This document shows, piece by piece, positions 42,238-51,146 of a stretch of 64,000 nt of DNA; positions within the stretch are counted from its first letter, which is position 1; the number at the start of each line of letters is the position of its first letter. Under the pieces are notes generated by a model. It did not search any database. It had not been told where the DNA came from and was given only the letters and a program-made list of their open reading frames with translations. A program made the position numbers and the translations under genes. This DNA comes from Kluyvera sp036759925 (GTDB lineage Bacteria; Pseudomonadota; Gammaproteobacteria; Enterobacterales; Enterobacteriaceae). The stretch spans positions 186,001-250,000 of the forward strand of contig NZ_JAPKIB010000003.1 in NCBI RefSeq assembly GCF_036759925.1. Reading direction: 5' to 3'.

Positions 42238-43629
42238 ATGAATTTTCCATTAATAGCGAACATTATCGTGTTCGTGGTACTGCTGTTTGCTCTGGCGCAG
42301 ACTCGGCATAAGCAGTGGAGTCTGGCTAAAAAAGTGCTGGTCGGCCTGGTCATTGGTGTGGTCTTCGGCCTCGCCTTGCAGCTGATCTACGGTTCCGATA
42401 ACCCGGTACTGAAAGATTCCATCCAGTGGTTCAACATTGTCGGTAACGGCTATGTACAGCTGCTGCAAATGATCGTCATGCCACTGGTCTTCGCCTCGAT
42501 TCTGAGCGCGGTTGCCCGTCTGCATAACGCCTCTCAGCTCGGTAAAATCAGCTTCCTGACCATCGGTACGCTGTTGTTCACCACGCTGATTGCGGCGCTG
42601 GTCGGCGTACTGGTTACCAACCTGTTCGGCCTCACCGCTGAAGGTCTGGTACAGGGTTCTGCTGAAACCGCGCGTCTGAACGCCATTCAGAGCAACTACG
42701 TCGGTAAGCTCGCTGACCTGACCGTACCGCAGCTGCTGCTCTCCTTCGTGCCGAAAAACCCGTTTGCCGATCTGACAGGCGCTAACCCGACCTCCATCAT
42801 CAGCATCGTTATCTTCTCCGCCTTCCTCGGCGTGGCTGCACTGAAGCTGCTGAAAGATGATGAGCCGAAAGGCAAGCGCGTGCTGACCGCTATCGATACC
42901 CTGCAGGGCTGGGTAATGAAGCTGGTTCGTCTGGTCATGCAACTGACGCCATATGGCGTGTTGGCGCTGATGACCAAAGTGGTTGCCGGTTCTAACCTGC
43001 AGGACATCATCAAGCTGGGCAGCTTTGTTATCGCCTCTTACCTGGGCCTGCTGATTATGTTCGTGGTACACGGCCTTCTGCTGGGCGCCAACGGCGTTAG
43101 CCCACTGAAGTACTTCCGTAAAGTCTGGCCGGTGCTGACCTTCGCCTTCACCAGCCGTTCCAGCGCCGCGTCCATTCCGCTGAATGTGGAAGCGCAGACC
43201 CGTCGTCTGGGCGTGCCGGAATCTATCGCGAGTTTCTCTGCTTCCTTTGGTGCCACCATTGGTCAGAACGGTTGTGCAGGCCTCTACCCGGCAATGCTGG
43301 CGGTGATGGTTGCGCCAACCGTAGGCATTAACCCGCTGGATCCGGTTTGGATTGCTACGCTCGTCGGCATCGTGACCGTCAGCTCCGCCGGTGTCGCAGG
43401 CGTGGGCGGCGGTGCTACCTTCGCGGCGCTTATCGTGCTGCCTGCGATGGGTCTGCCGGTGACGCTGGTTGCGCTGCTGATTTCTGTCGAACCGTTGATC
43501 GACATGGGCCGTACTGCATTGAACGTGAGCGGTTCCATGACTGCCGGTACCCTGACCAGCCAGTGGCTGCGCCAGACCGACAAAGACGTGCTGAATAGCG
43601 AAGAAGACGCCGAGTTAGCTCACCGCTAA
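42238..43629 (+). CDS. tcyP: L-cystine/sulfocysteine symporter TcyP
   Basis: Dicarboxylate/amino acid:cation symporter family member (formerly YdjN) that imports L-cystine in E. coli under CysB control. It has 463 residues, the same as E. coli. About eight helices and the two re-entrant loops are visible: SRSSAASIPLNVEAQTRRLG (the serine-rich loop HP1) and GVAGVGGGATFAALIVLPAMG (HP2). TIGQNGCAGLYPAMLAVMVAP matches the NMDGT-type helix 7 motif region. Its activator gene cysB is at 6767-7741. The 178-base upstream gap should hold the CysB site; I could not delimit it. Confidence 0.97.
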   Translation: MNFPLIANIIVFVVLLFALAQTRHKQWSLAKKVLVGLVIGVVFGLALQLIYGSDNPVLKDSIQWFNIVGNGYVQLLQMIVMPLVFASILSAVARLHNASQLGKISFLTIGTLLFTTLIAALVGVLVTNLFGLTAEGLVQGSAETARLNAIQSNYVGKLADLTVPQLLLSFVPKNPFADLTGANPTSIISIVIFSAFLGVAALKLLKDDEPKGKRVLTAIDTLQGWVMKLVRLVMQLTPYGVLALMTKVVAGSNLQDIIKLGSFVIASYLGLLIMFVVHGLLLGANGVSPLKYFRKVWPVLTFAFTSRSSAASIPLNVEAQTRRLGVPESIASFSASFGATIGQNGCAGLYPAMLAVMVAPTVGINPLDPVWIATLVGIVTVSSAGVAGVGGGATFAALIVLPAMGLPVTLVALLISVEPLIDMGRTALNVSGSMTAGTLTSQWLRQTDKDVLNSEEDAELAHR

Positions 43630-43631
43630 CC

Positions 43632-43697
43632 CGTAGCCCGGACGAGGCGGAACGCCGACTCCGGGATTGCTCCGCCGTCACATCGTTTCGCCGGGCA
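43632..43697. repeat. REP-like extragenic palindrome after tcyP
   Basis: GTAGCCCGGACGAGGCGGAA followed by CGCCGACTCCGGGA forms a REP-type imperfect hairpin, related to the pair at 31484-31559. A second inverted partial unit (GTTTCGCCGGGCAAC) follows. Confidence 0.65.
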
Positions 43698-43699
43698 AC

Positions 43700-43733
43700 A
43701 AAAATACCGCTGGTTTTCACCAGCGGTATTTTT
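43700..43733. terminator. Bidirectional terminator between tcyP and cedA
   Basis: AAAAATACCGCTGGT / ACCAGCGGTATTTTT, a 15-bp stem with T runs on both strands. Confidence 0.9.
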
Positions 43734-43750
43734 ATATCCGTATCACGCCG

Positions 43751-43990
43751 TTACGCGTCGATATCCCCTTCCTGCCGCATCTGCACTGCCCAACGCTGGG
43801 CCGACTCCGGAATAGAGAACGCCTGCGAGCGACAAAACGCGCTGCCCATCAGCACAAATGCCACGTACTTGCCACGCAAAAGCCAGACGTCGCGAAAGCC
43901 TTCGACTTTAACGGCGTGGTCGGGCGGAGCGGGTTCGGTACGCGGTACATAGCTGATAATCTGCCGTTTTTGTTGGCGAAGCGGTTTCAT
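43751..43990 (-). CDS. cedA: Cell division activator CedA
   Basis: 79-residue DNA-binding protein (80 in E. coli) that helps division resume after over-replication and binds RNA polymerase. The conserved start KPLRQQKRQIISYVPRTEPAPP, the FRDVWLLRGKYVAFVLMG core and the ESAQRWAVQMRQEG end are all present. In E. coli katE lies next to it; here katE is absent and the chb operon follows directly. Confidence 0.95.
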   Translation of the reverse strand: MKPLRQQKRQIISYVPRTEPAPPDHAVKVEGFRDVWLLRGKYVAFVLMGSAFCRSQAFSIPESAQRWAVQMRQEGDIDA

Positions 43991-44070
43991 AAGCAGTTAA
44001 ATTCACAATCATTAATGGCAAAAGCAGGAAAGTCTTATGATAGCAGGAATCGTCCGGGCGCGTCATACAC

Positions 44071-44099
44071 AAAAAAGCCCGGCAGGAACGCTGCCGGGC
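44071..44099 (-). terminator. chb operon terminator
   Basis: GCCCGGCAG / CTGCCGGGC with a 5-base loop, followed by TTTTTT on the minus strand, about 30 bases after chbG. Confidence 0.9.
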
Positions 44100-44129
44100 A
44101 AGGGTTGAGGGGGTAACACAAGACACTTT

Positions 44130-44885
44130 TTACACGTCGCGGTAGGTTCCGAGACGATAACCTCGTTCAGCAATCGCGTACTTCAGCGATTCAGAGGTCA
44201 GCACATCCAACTCATCCAGACGCGGGTAGCAATACGCGCTGCCCATAATCGTCCGGTCAACAAACGCCGGATGGCACATCACTTCCAGAGACTGCTCCTG
44301 GCGCGCCATAGAGGCGTCCAGTACCTGCAGGAACAGCGCTTCGGTCACGGCATCACCGTAGAACTCGCTGCTGAATGCCGCGGTGCTTCGTATTCCTTCC
44401 GGGATCTCAAAGGGATACGGAATGGTACGGTCAATACGCAGTGCAATGCCTTTCGATTTCGCAAATTCGGCCACCAGCGGGAAAATTTGCGGGATCATAT
44501 GCACATGGTGATGACTGTCAAAATGCGTCGGTTCGGCATCGAACAGGTCGATAAAGCGACGGTACTGACACTCCAGCTCATGAGCAATTTCATCCATCGG
44601 CAGCGCGCCCTCTTCCGCCATCTGCCAGATCCACTTGCCGAGTTTGCCCTCGCGGGTCAGCCCCGGCATGGATGACAGCGGTTCGCCCAGGGTCAGCACA
44701 AAGTGCATACCCACGGCGAGCTCCGGCGTGCGACGGCTGATGCGCGCCGCGTGGTCGATAGCCGCACCGTTCACCAGCGCGGTTGTCGACGTGACGAGGC
44801 CATGCTTGCAGGCATCAAGGATGCCGTAGTTCTGGCCTTTGCTCAGACCGAAATCGTCGGCATTGACGATTAACAGACGTTCCAT
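44130..44885 (-). CDS. chbG: Chitooligosaccharide deacetylase ChbG
   Basis: YdjC-family metal-dependent deacetylase that removes one acetyl group from chitobiose-6-phosphate, a step needed for induction through ChbR and for ChbF cleavage. It has 251 residues from the second of two adjacent ATGs (GGAGG lies 4 bases before it). The start MERLLIVNADDFGLSKGQNYG carries the metal Asp pair, and DSHHHVHMIPQIFP carries the metal histidines. VMCHPAFVD is the third conserved block. It is the last gene of the chb operon, 11 bases after chbF. Confidence 0.97.
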   Translation of the reverse strand: MERLLIVNADDFGLSKGQNYGILDACKHGLVTSTTALVNGAAIDHAARISRRTPELAVGMHFVLTLGEPLSSMPGLTREGKLGKWIWQMAEEGALPMDEIAHELECQYRRFIDLFDAEPTHFDSHHHVHMIPQIFPLVAEFAKSKGIALRIDRTIPYPFEIPEGIRSTAAFSSEFYGDAVTEALFLQVLDASMARQEQSLEVMCHPAFVDRTIMGSAYCYPRLDELDVLTSESLKYAIAERGYRLGTYRDV

Positions 44886-44896
44886 CATGCCTCCTG

Positions 44897-46243
44897 TCAC
44901 TGTTTCAGTTTCTCCACGGTGGCAGCGAAGTTCGGCAGCCATTCTTCATGCGCCAGAATCAATTCACGTGCCAGCACCTCTGCATCTTTATCAGAGTGGA
45001 TGAGCGGGCTTAAGTTCAGCGCCAGCAGCACATCGTTGAACTCACCGCTCAACGCTGCCTGGCTAGCCGCCACTTCGAAACCTTTGATGGTGTGGATAAG
45101 GCCCAGCACTTTTTCATCAAAGTGGGTCACGCGCGGGTGCGGTTTTGCACCATCACGGCCCAGAATGGAGGTCACTTCGATAGACCAGTCTGCTGGGATG
45201 TTATCAATATGGCCGTGGTGTGGAATGTTGACGTAGTGTTCAGTCTGCTTATCGTTGTAGATAGCGTTGATCACCTCGCACGCCGCATCGGAGTAATATG
45301 CCCCGCCGCGCAGTTCCAGCTCTTTCGGCTTCACGTTCAGATCCGGGTTTTTGTACAGTTCGAACAGCTGCTTCTCGACTTTCTGTACCACCTGGGCGCG
45401 CGCGCCGCCTTTGTAGTATTCGCCCATTTCGATGGCCAGCATCTCTTTTTGCTTGAAGTAGTACAGCAGATAAGAGCATGGCAGCAGGTTCAGGGAGCGC
45501 AGCAGCCCTTCGCTGAATGGCATATCGAAGATGTTTTTCACGGTATTCGCCGACAGCGTACCGGAGGCGACGCCGTCCAGCAGTTCAGCAAAACGAGACT
45601 CGCCGTTGACCAGCACGTCGCGCACGAACACCATGTGGTTCAGGCCGAACAGGTCGATGGACAGATCGTCTTTCTCGGTCAGGCGCAGCACGTCGGTGAA
45701 GAACATCTTCATGCCGATTGGAATGTTGCACACGCCGATAAAGCGTTTGAAGTCAGTGTGGCGATAAACCGCTTCGGTCACCATCCCGGCCGGGTTGGTG
45801 AAGTTGATGACCCACGCGTCCGGGCAGACTTCCTGAACATCTTTAATGATGTCGAAAATCACCGGAATGGTGCGCAGACCTTTAAACAGGCCGCCCGCGC
45901 CGTTGGTTTCCTGACCCAGGTAACCGTGGCTCAGCGGAATACGTTCGTCTTTTTCACGGGCTTTCAGCTGGCCTACGCGCAGCTGGGTGGTGACAAAGTT
46001 GGCGTCTTTCAGGGCTTCGCGGCGGTTCAGCGTCTTATAGACCTTCATCGGAACGCCGGCTTTTTCCACCATGCGCTCACACAGTGCGTGGATGATATCC
46101 AGCTTCTCCTGGCCGCCTTCGACGTCAACCAGCCACAGTTCCGTTACCGGCAGCTCATGATAGCGTTTAAGAAAACCTTCCAGTAATTCCGGCGTATAGC
46201 TGCTACCACCACCAATAGTAACGACTTTCAATTTCTGGCTCAT
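44897..46243 (-). CDS. chbF: 6-phospho-beta-glucosidase / diacetylchitobiose-6-phosphate hydrolase ChbF
   Basis: NAD- and metal-dependent GH4 enzyme that splits the phosphorylated disaccharide. 448 residues from the ATG at 46243 with GAGGGAG upstream (E. coli 450). The NAD-binding start is VVTIGGGSSYTPELLEG; the metal-binding site includes GVCNIPIGMK and DLFGLNHMVFVRDV. It follows chbR after 105 bases on the minus strand. Confidence 0.97.
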   Translation of the reverse strand: MSQKLKVVTIGGGSSYTPELLEGFLKRYHELPVTELWLVDVEGGQEKLDIIHALCERMVEKAGVPMKVYKTLNRREALKDANFVTTQLRVGQLKAREKDERIPLSHGYLGQETNGAGGLFKGLRTIPVIFDIIKDVQEVCPDAWVINFTNPAGMVTEAVYRHTDFKRFIGVCNIPIGMKMFFTDVLRLTEKDDLSIDLFGLNHMVFVRDVLVNGESRFAELLDGVASGTLSANTVKNIFDMPFSEGLLRSLNLLPCSYLLYYFKQKEMLAIEMGEYYKGGARAQVVQKVEKQLFELYKNPDLNVKPKELELRGGAYYSDAACEVINAIYNDKQTEHYVNIPHHGHIDNIPADWSIEVTSILGRDGAKPHPRVTHFDEKVLGLIHTIKGFEVAASQAALSGEFNDVLLALNLSPLIHSDKDAEVLARELILAHEEWLPNFAATVEKLKQ

Positions 46244-46348
46244 ACTTTTCTCCCTCGAGATCCACAAGCTAAACGTGGCTTACCCGCCGCATAATATGCG
46301 GTGAGCTAAATGCTTTGTTTCAGAACTACGAAATAATTTCGTAGCGCG

Positions 46349-47188
46349 TTATTTGATAACTGTCAGTTTCTTCCGATAATTACTTGGCGTGAATGAGGTC
46401 AGCTTCTTGAATGTTTTAATAAACAGACTTGGACTGCTGTAACCTGACTCATACGCAATATCGGTTACTGAGTAGTTGGTTATTTCCAGTTGTTTCTTGG
46501 CAAAGTTAATGCGGATATCATTAATAATCTGCATCGGTGTTTTTTCATAATAGCGCTGGGTGGCTCGGGTTAAATACTCCTGGGTTTTCCCGGATAACGC
46601 GACCATATTTTCCAACGCCCCTTCGCCAAATTTTAATTTATCGTGCATGGCTTCTACGGTGGTTTTTAGCCACTGCGGCGTCACGTCCTGCGCCTGCTCT
46701 TCCCGGTGATGGCGTAAGCGATTAATCACGTAGAAGGAAACCAGTTCAATAAATTCGTCGAATTCCGTTTCGCGAAAGTGTAGTGAGGCAATAACCGACT
46801 CGATGTAACTCAGAAACGTGCTTTTGATCGAATAGACTTGCGAAGCAACCAGCGCAAACGGAATCAGCGACTGATAGTGCGTATCGAAGAAATCTTTGCT
46901 GATCCCCACGTTGAGAATGCGCGTAGCACCGAACTCATAGAAGCTCTGGTGATGCGACCCCATCGGGATGAAAACAAAATCTCCTCGCTCCAGCATGACC
47001 CGCTTACCGTTTATCACCTGATAATAGCGGCCGGTCAGTACGATAGTGAACTCGTAGTAGTCGTGCTGGTGTAACCCACTGATACTTTCCGTTTTGTTGT
47101 AGATGAAGACATGAAAATTTTTACCGTTAAAGAGCTGTTGTTCTCGGGCGGTGTTGATTTCCATGGTGATCATCTTTGGTTGCCTCAT
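46349..47188 (-). CDS. chbR: AraC-family regulator ChbR
   Basis: Dual regulator of the chb operon: it represses with NagC and activates with CRP when mono-deacetylated chitobiose-6-phosphate is present. 279 residues (280 in E. coli). The cupin sensor has HQHDYYEFTIVLTGRYYQ and ERGDFVFIPMGSHH. The DNA-binding domain has ENMVALSGKTQEYLTRATQ and VTDIAYESGYSSPSLFIKTFK. The ATG at 47188 matches the E. coli length; the ATG five codons later (47173) has the better GAGG spacing and is an alternative. It lies between chbA and chbF as in E. coli. Confidence 0.96.
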   Translation of the reverse strand: MRQPKMITMEINTAREQQLFNGKNFHVFIYNKTESISGLHQHDYYEFTIVLTGRYYQVINGKRVMLERGDFVFIPMGSHHQSFYEFGATRILNVGISKDFFDTHYQSLIPFALVASQVYSIKSTFLSYIESVIASLHFRETEFDEFIELVSFYVINRLRHHREEQAQDVTPQWLKTTVEAMHDKLKFGEGALENMVALSGKTQEYLTRATQRYYEKTPMQIINDIRINFAKKQLEITNYSVTDIAYESGYSSPSLFIKTFKKLTSFTPSNYRKKLTVIK

Positions 47189-47198
47189 AGGGAAAAGC

Positions 47199-47546
47199 CT
47201 ATTGTACCTTCTCGTGAAGTTCGATCAATTCAGCAACCAGCTCGCGAGCTAACATTGACGTCATAAGATGATCTTGCGCATGGACCAGCACCAGGCTGAC
47301 CTTCATTTTGCCTTCGCCTTCATCACTCTCAATCAGCTGAGTCTGCACGCGGTGCGCTTCACTCAGCGCAATGCGGGACTGGTCCATCGTGGCTTTCGCG
47401 GTTTCAAAATCACCCTGCTTCGCCAGTTTCAGCGCGGCGTATGCCAGGCTGCGTGCCTGCCCTGAGTTGATAATCAGGCCCATCACCACTTCTTCGAGAT
47501 CGTTTTCCTGCACGTCCTCAGCAACCACATTATCCAGATCAAACAT
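47199..47546 (-). CDS. chbA: Chitobiose PTS enzyme IIA component
   Basis: 115-residue lactose/cellobiose-family IIA that takes phosphate from HPr and passes it to ChbB. The phosphorylated histidine is in SLVLVHAQDHLMTSMLARE. The helical bundle begins EEVVMGLIINSGQARSLAY. The start at 47546 gives MFDLDNVVAED and agrees with E. coli ChbA (116); an upstream open frame to 47588 is not conserved. It follows chbC after 54 bases. Confidence 0.97.
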   Translation of the reverse strand: MFDLDNVVAEDVQENDLEEVVMGLIINSGQARSLAYAALKLAKQGDFETAKATMDQSRIALSEAHRVQTQLIESDEGEGKMKVSLVLVHAQDHLMTSMLARELVAELIELHEKVQ

Positions 47547-47600
47547 AACTATTCCCTTTTGTGAGGGCGGTATGGAGGCTCGCTCCATACCGCATTGGCA

Positions 47601-48959
47601 TTAGAATTTCAGAGAGGCAGCGATGTCTTCTTCGCTTTCTTCTTCTTCAATGGTGGCCTGCGCCTTGTTCGAAATCATCACGAATGGCAGGTAGACCAGC
47701 GTTGAGACACCCAGGTTGAACAGCGCAACAATCAGGGCGGCAACGCTACCGTTACTGTTGAAGAACGCCCCCAGGCCGGTAGGCATGGTCCATGGTGCCA
47801 GGTTAGTCACCGGAGGAATGATGCCCATCGAGTAGGCCGCCAGGGTGATAGCTGCCAGAATCGGCTGTACCAGTACGAACGGGATGAACATCACCGGGTT
47901 CATGATGATCGGCAGACCAAACAGAATCGGTTCGTTAATCTGGAAGATACCGGATGGCAGAGCCAGTTTCGCCACCTGACGATGGTCAGCGCGACGGGAT
48001 GCAATGAAGATAGCGATAATCAGACCCAACGTCGCACCGGAACCACCCAGCAGGATGTAGGAGTCGAGCATCGGTTTCGCCCAGAAGTGGAACTGCTGGC
48101 CAGCGGCAATCGCGGCGTCAACGGAACCGTACTGGTTGTACAGCGCGATGTTTTCCAGCGCCCATGGGGTCATGATGCCGTTATCCAGCGCCGTCAGCGC
48201 CAGTGAACCGTGTACACCGAAGAACCACAGCAGGCTGTTGAACACGACGTACGCCCAACCTACCACGCCACCCATCGCAGCCAGCGGCTTGGAGATGGAG
48301 TCCATGATGATCTGGTGGAAGTTGCTGCCGTACGAAGTCAGGATCCAGGAGATGATCCCGAAGATAGACAGAATCAGGAAGCCCGGGATTAACGCCGAGA
48401 AGGAGCGCGCAACCGAAGACGGCACGCTCGACGGCAGGGTAATCACCCAGTTACGACGGATAACGAAGGTGAACAGTTCCGCCACAACCAGACCGATGAT
48501 CATACCGGAAATAATGTTTTGACCACCCAGCCAGTTTGCACCGACAGCGTAGGCATCACCGACGCTGTATGGGGTGACGGTCATAAATGCCGCTACCGCC
48601 AGCAGGCCGGCTGCCATTGGGTCAACTTTGCGTTCTTCTGCTAACGCAGAGCCGATAAAGAAAGGTGCCATCAGCGACATAATGCCTAAGGTACCGTTAT
48701 AAACGTTACCGCCGATGGCTTTAAAGCTGTCTAAGGTCGCAATGGTTGATGGTTCCAGGCGGACCCCCATTGAATAAAAGAATGACCCCTCACCAAAGCT
48801 CAGGAAAACGTTATTAATTAAGACGAACATGGCCCCCGCAAGGGTCAGCGGCATTAATTTAATAAAACCGTTTTTGATGGCATTGATGTGAGGCTGCTTT
48901 CCTATTTTAACAGCAAAAGGAAGGAGTACCTTTTCAAGCGAATCGATCACTTTACTCAT
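47601..48959 (-). CDS. chbC: Chitobiose PTS permease IIC component
   Basis: 452-residue membrane channel of the lactose-type PTS that moves N,N'-diacetylchitobiose while it is phosphorylated by ChbB. About ten hydrophobic helices are seen. Family landmarks include INEPILFGLPIIMNPVMFIPF (with the catalytic Glu), LLGGSGATLGLIIAIF and NSLLWFFGVHGSLALTALD. The C-terminus is acidic (EEEESEEDIAASLKF). Its upstream spacer carries the ChiX pairing site and a hairpin, so chbC and downstream genes are probably repressed by the sRNA ChiX through premature Rho action, as known in Salmonella and E. coli. Confidence 0.97.
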   Translation of the reverse strand: MSKVIDSLEKVLLPFAVKIGKQPHINAIKNGFIKLMPLTLAGAMFVLINNVFLSFGEGSFFYSMGVRLEPSTIATLDSFKAIGGNVYNGTLGIMSLMAPFFIGSALAEERKVDPMAAGLLAVAAFMTVTPYSVGDAYAVGANWLGGQNIISGMIIGLVVAELFTFVIRRNWVITLPSSVPSSVARSFSALIPGFLILSIFGIISWILTSYGSNFHQIIMDSISKPLAAMGGVVGWAYVVFNSLLWFFGVHGSLALTALDNGIMTPWALENIALYNQYGSVDAAIAAGQQFHFWAKPMLDSYILLGGSGATLGLIIAIFIASRRADHRQVAKLALPSGIFQINEPILFGLPIIMNPVMFIPFVLVQPILAAITLAAYSMGIIPPVTNLAPWTMPTGLGAFFNSNGSVAALIVALFNLGVSTLVYLPFVMISNKAQATIEEEESEEDIAASLKF

Positions 48960-48978
48960 AGAAAAATACCCTTAAAAG

Positions 48979-48998
48979 GCCGCAATCAATATTGCGGC
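48979..48998 (-). promoter_or_regulatory. Hairpin in the chbB-chbC spacer
   Basis: Perfect GCCGCAAT / ATTGCGGC stem with a 4-base loop, about 20 bases before chbC. On the mRNA strand it is followed by CTTTTA, so it might attenuate or protect the chbB 3' end. Confidence 0.55.
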
Positions 48999-49015
48999 GA
49001 TTAATTATGAAATAA

Positions 49016-49027
49016 CTCTTTGACGGG
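49016..49027 (-). promoter_or_regulatory. ChiX sRNA pairing site (RNA trap) in the chbB-chbC spacer
   Basis: The chb mRNA contains the complement of CTCTTTGACGGG, the seed of the sRNA ChiX, and the flanking GAAAT extends the match. In enterics this spacer both lets ChiX silence chbC and lets induced chb mRNA titrate ChiX away from the chitoporin mRNA. Confidence 0.8.
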
Positions 49028-49043
49028 AAAAATAAATATAAAA

Positions 49044-49364
49044 TTACTGCGCAGCTGACTTCTTAATTGCAGCAACAGCTGCTTTTAACACACCTAAACC
49101 ATCGACCTTGCCGTAGAGCGTTGAGTCAATAACTTCAACCGGCTTATTTGGCAGAATCTTTTTAATATCGTTCAGCATATAACCGATTTGCGGGCCAAGC
49201 AGAACCACATCTGCCTCTGGACCTTTTTCTGCAGCGAACGCTTCAGAGAATGCTTCAATAATAACTGGCACTTCGTATTTCTCAGCCTGAGCTCGCATTT
49301 TGGAGACCAGTAATGAAGTGGACATGCCTGCAGAACAAAATAGATAGATATGTTTCTTTTCCAT
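49044..49364 (-). CDS. chbB: Chitobiose PTS enzyme IIB component
   Basis: 106-residue IIB of the lactose/cellobiose type. The phosphocysteine is Cys10 in IYLFCSAGMSTSLLV, the P-loop-like signature. It has the same length as E. coli ChbB. It is the first gene of chbBCARFG and starts about 230 bases after the osmE terminator. The GGAAGC site precedes its ATG. Confidence 0.98.
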   Translation of the reverse strand: MEKKHIYLFCSAGMSTSLLVSKMRAQAEKYEVPVIIEAFSEAFAAEKGPEADVVLLGPQIGYMLNDIKKILPNKPVEVIDSTLYGKVDGLGVLKAAVAAIKKSAAQ

Positions 49365-49594
49365 TCACGCTTCCTCAACTTGTGAAATCTGTCATCATCG
49401 GGCGATGTTCCATGTGCCCACTACCCTCGTATGTAACAGATGAGTTATCTTCTGTTTATGGGATGAGTATACGGCAACAATTTGTGTACGGATAATTCTC
49501 AAGACCCAAAAATTGTCTCTCATTGACCTCTCGTTTTGACTACCTTCACACTTTACTCAAAATAATTCGCGACAAGAAATAAGCATCATTCCTC
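49365..49594 (-). promoter_or_regulatory. chb promoter region
   Basis: 230 bases ahead of chbB. E. coli chb is controlled here by two NagC sites, ChbR and CRP. An AT-rich TTCGCG-containing stretch near 49561-49583 (AATTCGCGACAAGAAAT) resembles a NagC operator. I could not place the -10/-35 or CRP site with confidence. Confidence 0.5.
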
Positions 49595-49600
49595 ATAAAA

Positions 49601-49624
49601 AAGCCCGACACACGGGTCAGGCTT
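49601..49624 (-). terminator. osmE terminator
   Basis: AAGCCCGAC / GTCAGGCTT (one G-U pair) with a 6-base loop, followed by T-rich sequence on the minus strand, 28 bases after the osmE stop. Confidence 0.8.
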
Positions 49625-49652
49625 TCGTACGAATCCTATAAATGCACGAGGA

Positions 49653-49991
49653 TCACTTCTTGGCAGCAGGGTCCGTGTCGTACTCGGCGCAGGTCTGGTA
49701 GCCAGAGTTGATGACGTGGCCGGTGTCATCCAGCGCCACAAAGTAGGTTTCTGTTTTACCATCTCTTTGACCCAGAATGTAGGTCTGGCAGGTTCCGCGA
49801 GCATGAATCATCTTAATTTCAGTGGATGGCTTACCGGCAATCTGCATCACCTGAGAGCGGCTCATCCCTTTTTTCACATCCTTGACCACCGGTTGCGTGA
49901 ACTGATCGGCGGTACGGTCGTAGGCGGTACAGCCTGCCAGCATGGTCAATACCGCGGCGGCACCCAGAAGCCCTGCTATATTCTTGTTCAT
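49653..49991 (-). CDS. osmE: Osmotically inducible lipoprotein OsmE
   Basis: 112-residue lipoprotein, same length as E. coli OsmE. The signal peptide ends in the lipobox LAGC (MNKNIAGLLGAAAVLTMLAGC), so it is lipidated, with Thr-Ala at +2/+3 favouring the outer membrane. The mature part has the SmpA/BamE-like fold: VVKDVKKGMSRSQVMQIAGKP, then RGTCQTYILGQRDGK. In E. coli it is a sigma-S gene. It is divergent from nadE. Confidence 0.97.
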   Translation of the reverse strand: MNKNIAGLLGAAAVLTMLAGCTAYDRTADQFTQPVVKDVKKGMSRSQVMQIAGKPSTEIKMIHARGTCQTYILGQRDGKTETYFVALDDTGHVINSGYQTCAEYDTDPAAKK

Positions 49992-50219
49992 TTTCCCTCT
50001 CCTTTTTTGTTGGTGTCCATTAAGCCTGGAATAAATATTGCTATTTATCAAATAACCCAACGCATTGATTACCGTAACCCACGGTAAATCGGGCTAATAT
50101 CCAGCAGTCAAAACGGTGATCCTTGTCGTTTTACCGTCAAAGAGGTAGTTTTAACACTTTGTTCTGATGGGCCAACGACAGGCGATTTTCAGGCTGGCAC
50201 ACACATTCCGGAGGGGTAA

Positions 50220-51047
50220 ATGGCATTACAACAAGACATTATTCAGGCACTCGGCGCAAAACCACAGATTGACGTGCAACAAGAGATCCGCCGCAGCGTA
50301 GATTTTCTCAAGGCATATCTGAAAACCTATCCGTTTATCAAATCATTAGTGCTGGGCATCAGCGGCGGTCAGGACTCTACCCTTACCGGCAAACTGTGCC
50401 AGCAGGCGATTAACGAACTGCGCGCCGAAACCGGCGACAGCGCACTACAGTTTATCGCCGTGCGTCTGCCTTACGGTGTCCAGGCCGACGAACAGGACTG
50501 CCAGGACGCGATTACCTTTATCCAGCCCGACCGCGTACTGACCGTCAATATCAAAGGCGCGGTGCTCGCCAGCGAACAGGCGCTGCGCGAGGCCGGTATC
50601 GAACTGAGCGACTTTGTTCGCGGCAATGAAAAAGCCCGTGAACGTATGAAAGCCCAGTACAGCATCGCCGGTATGACGCACGGCGTCGTCGTGGGTACCG
50701 ACCATGCGGCCGAAGCCATCACCGGCTTCTTCACCAAGTACGGCGATGGCGGCACCGACATCAACCCGATTTTCCGCCTTAACAAACGCCAGGGGAAACG
50801 ACTGCTGGCCGCGCTTGGTTGCCCGGAGCACCTTTATAAGAAAGCGCCAACCGCCGACCTTGAGGACGACCGCCCTTCTCTGCCGGATGAAGCCGCACTC
50901 GGCGTCAGCTACGACAATATTGATGACTATCTGGAAGGCAAAACGCTACCCGCGGAAATCGCCAAAACCATCGAAGGCTGGTATCTGAAGACCGAGCACA
51001 AACGCCGCACGCCGATTACCGTGTTCGACGATTTCTGGAAGAAATAA
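50220..51047 (+). CDS. nadE: NH3-dependent NAD+ synthetase
   Basis: Final step of NAD synthesis: converts nicotinate adenine dinucleotide to NAD with ATP and ammonia. It has 275 residues as in E. coli. The PP-loop is LGISGGQDSTLTGKL (about residues 44-58). VVGTDHAAEAITGFFTKYGDGGTD is the deamido-NAD site, and the C-terminal EHKRRTPITVFDDFW is conserved. GGAGGGG lies just before the ATG. It is convergent with spy and separated from it by a long hairpin; the cho and ves genes found nearby in E. coli are absent. Confidence 0.98.
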   Translation: MALQQDIIQALGAKPQIDVQQEIRRSVDFLKAYLKTYPFIKSLVLGISGGQDSTLTGKLCQQAINELRAETGDSALQFIAVRLPYGVQADEQDCQDAITFIQPDRVLTVNIKGAVLASEQALREAGIELSDFVRGNEKARERMKAQYSIAGMTHGVVVGTDHAAEAITGFFTKYGDGGTDINPIFRLNKRQGKRLLAALGCPEHLYKKAPTADLEDDRPSLPDEAALGVSYDNIDDYLEGKTLPAEIAKTIEGWYLKTEHKRRTPITVFDDFWKK

Positions 51048-51072
51048 TGTCTTGATTTATCGGCAATAAAAA

Positions 51073-51123
51073 ACCGCCGGAGCTGCCCATAGCCTGATGG
51101 CGTTTATGGGCAACTCCGGCGGT
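51073..51123. terminator. Long-stem terminator between nadE and spy
   Basis: Nested stem ACCGCCGGAG / CTCCGGCGGT plus TGCCCATA / TATGGGCA with single mismatches. The A run on the left gives a strong T run for the minus strand (spy). Confidence 0.85.
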
Positions 51124-51146
51124 CTTAAGACCGTGCGCTGAAGGTA

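Noticed and set aside
45092..46186. 364-codon plus-strand frame inside chbF
   Set aside because: Antisense shadow of a conserved enzyme in GC-rich DNA; no family features.
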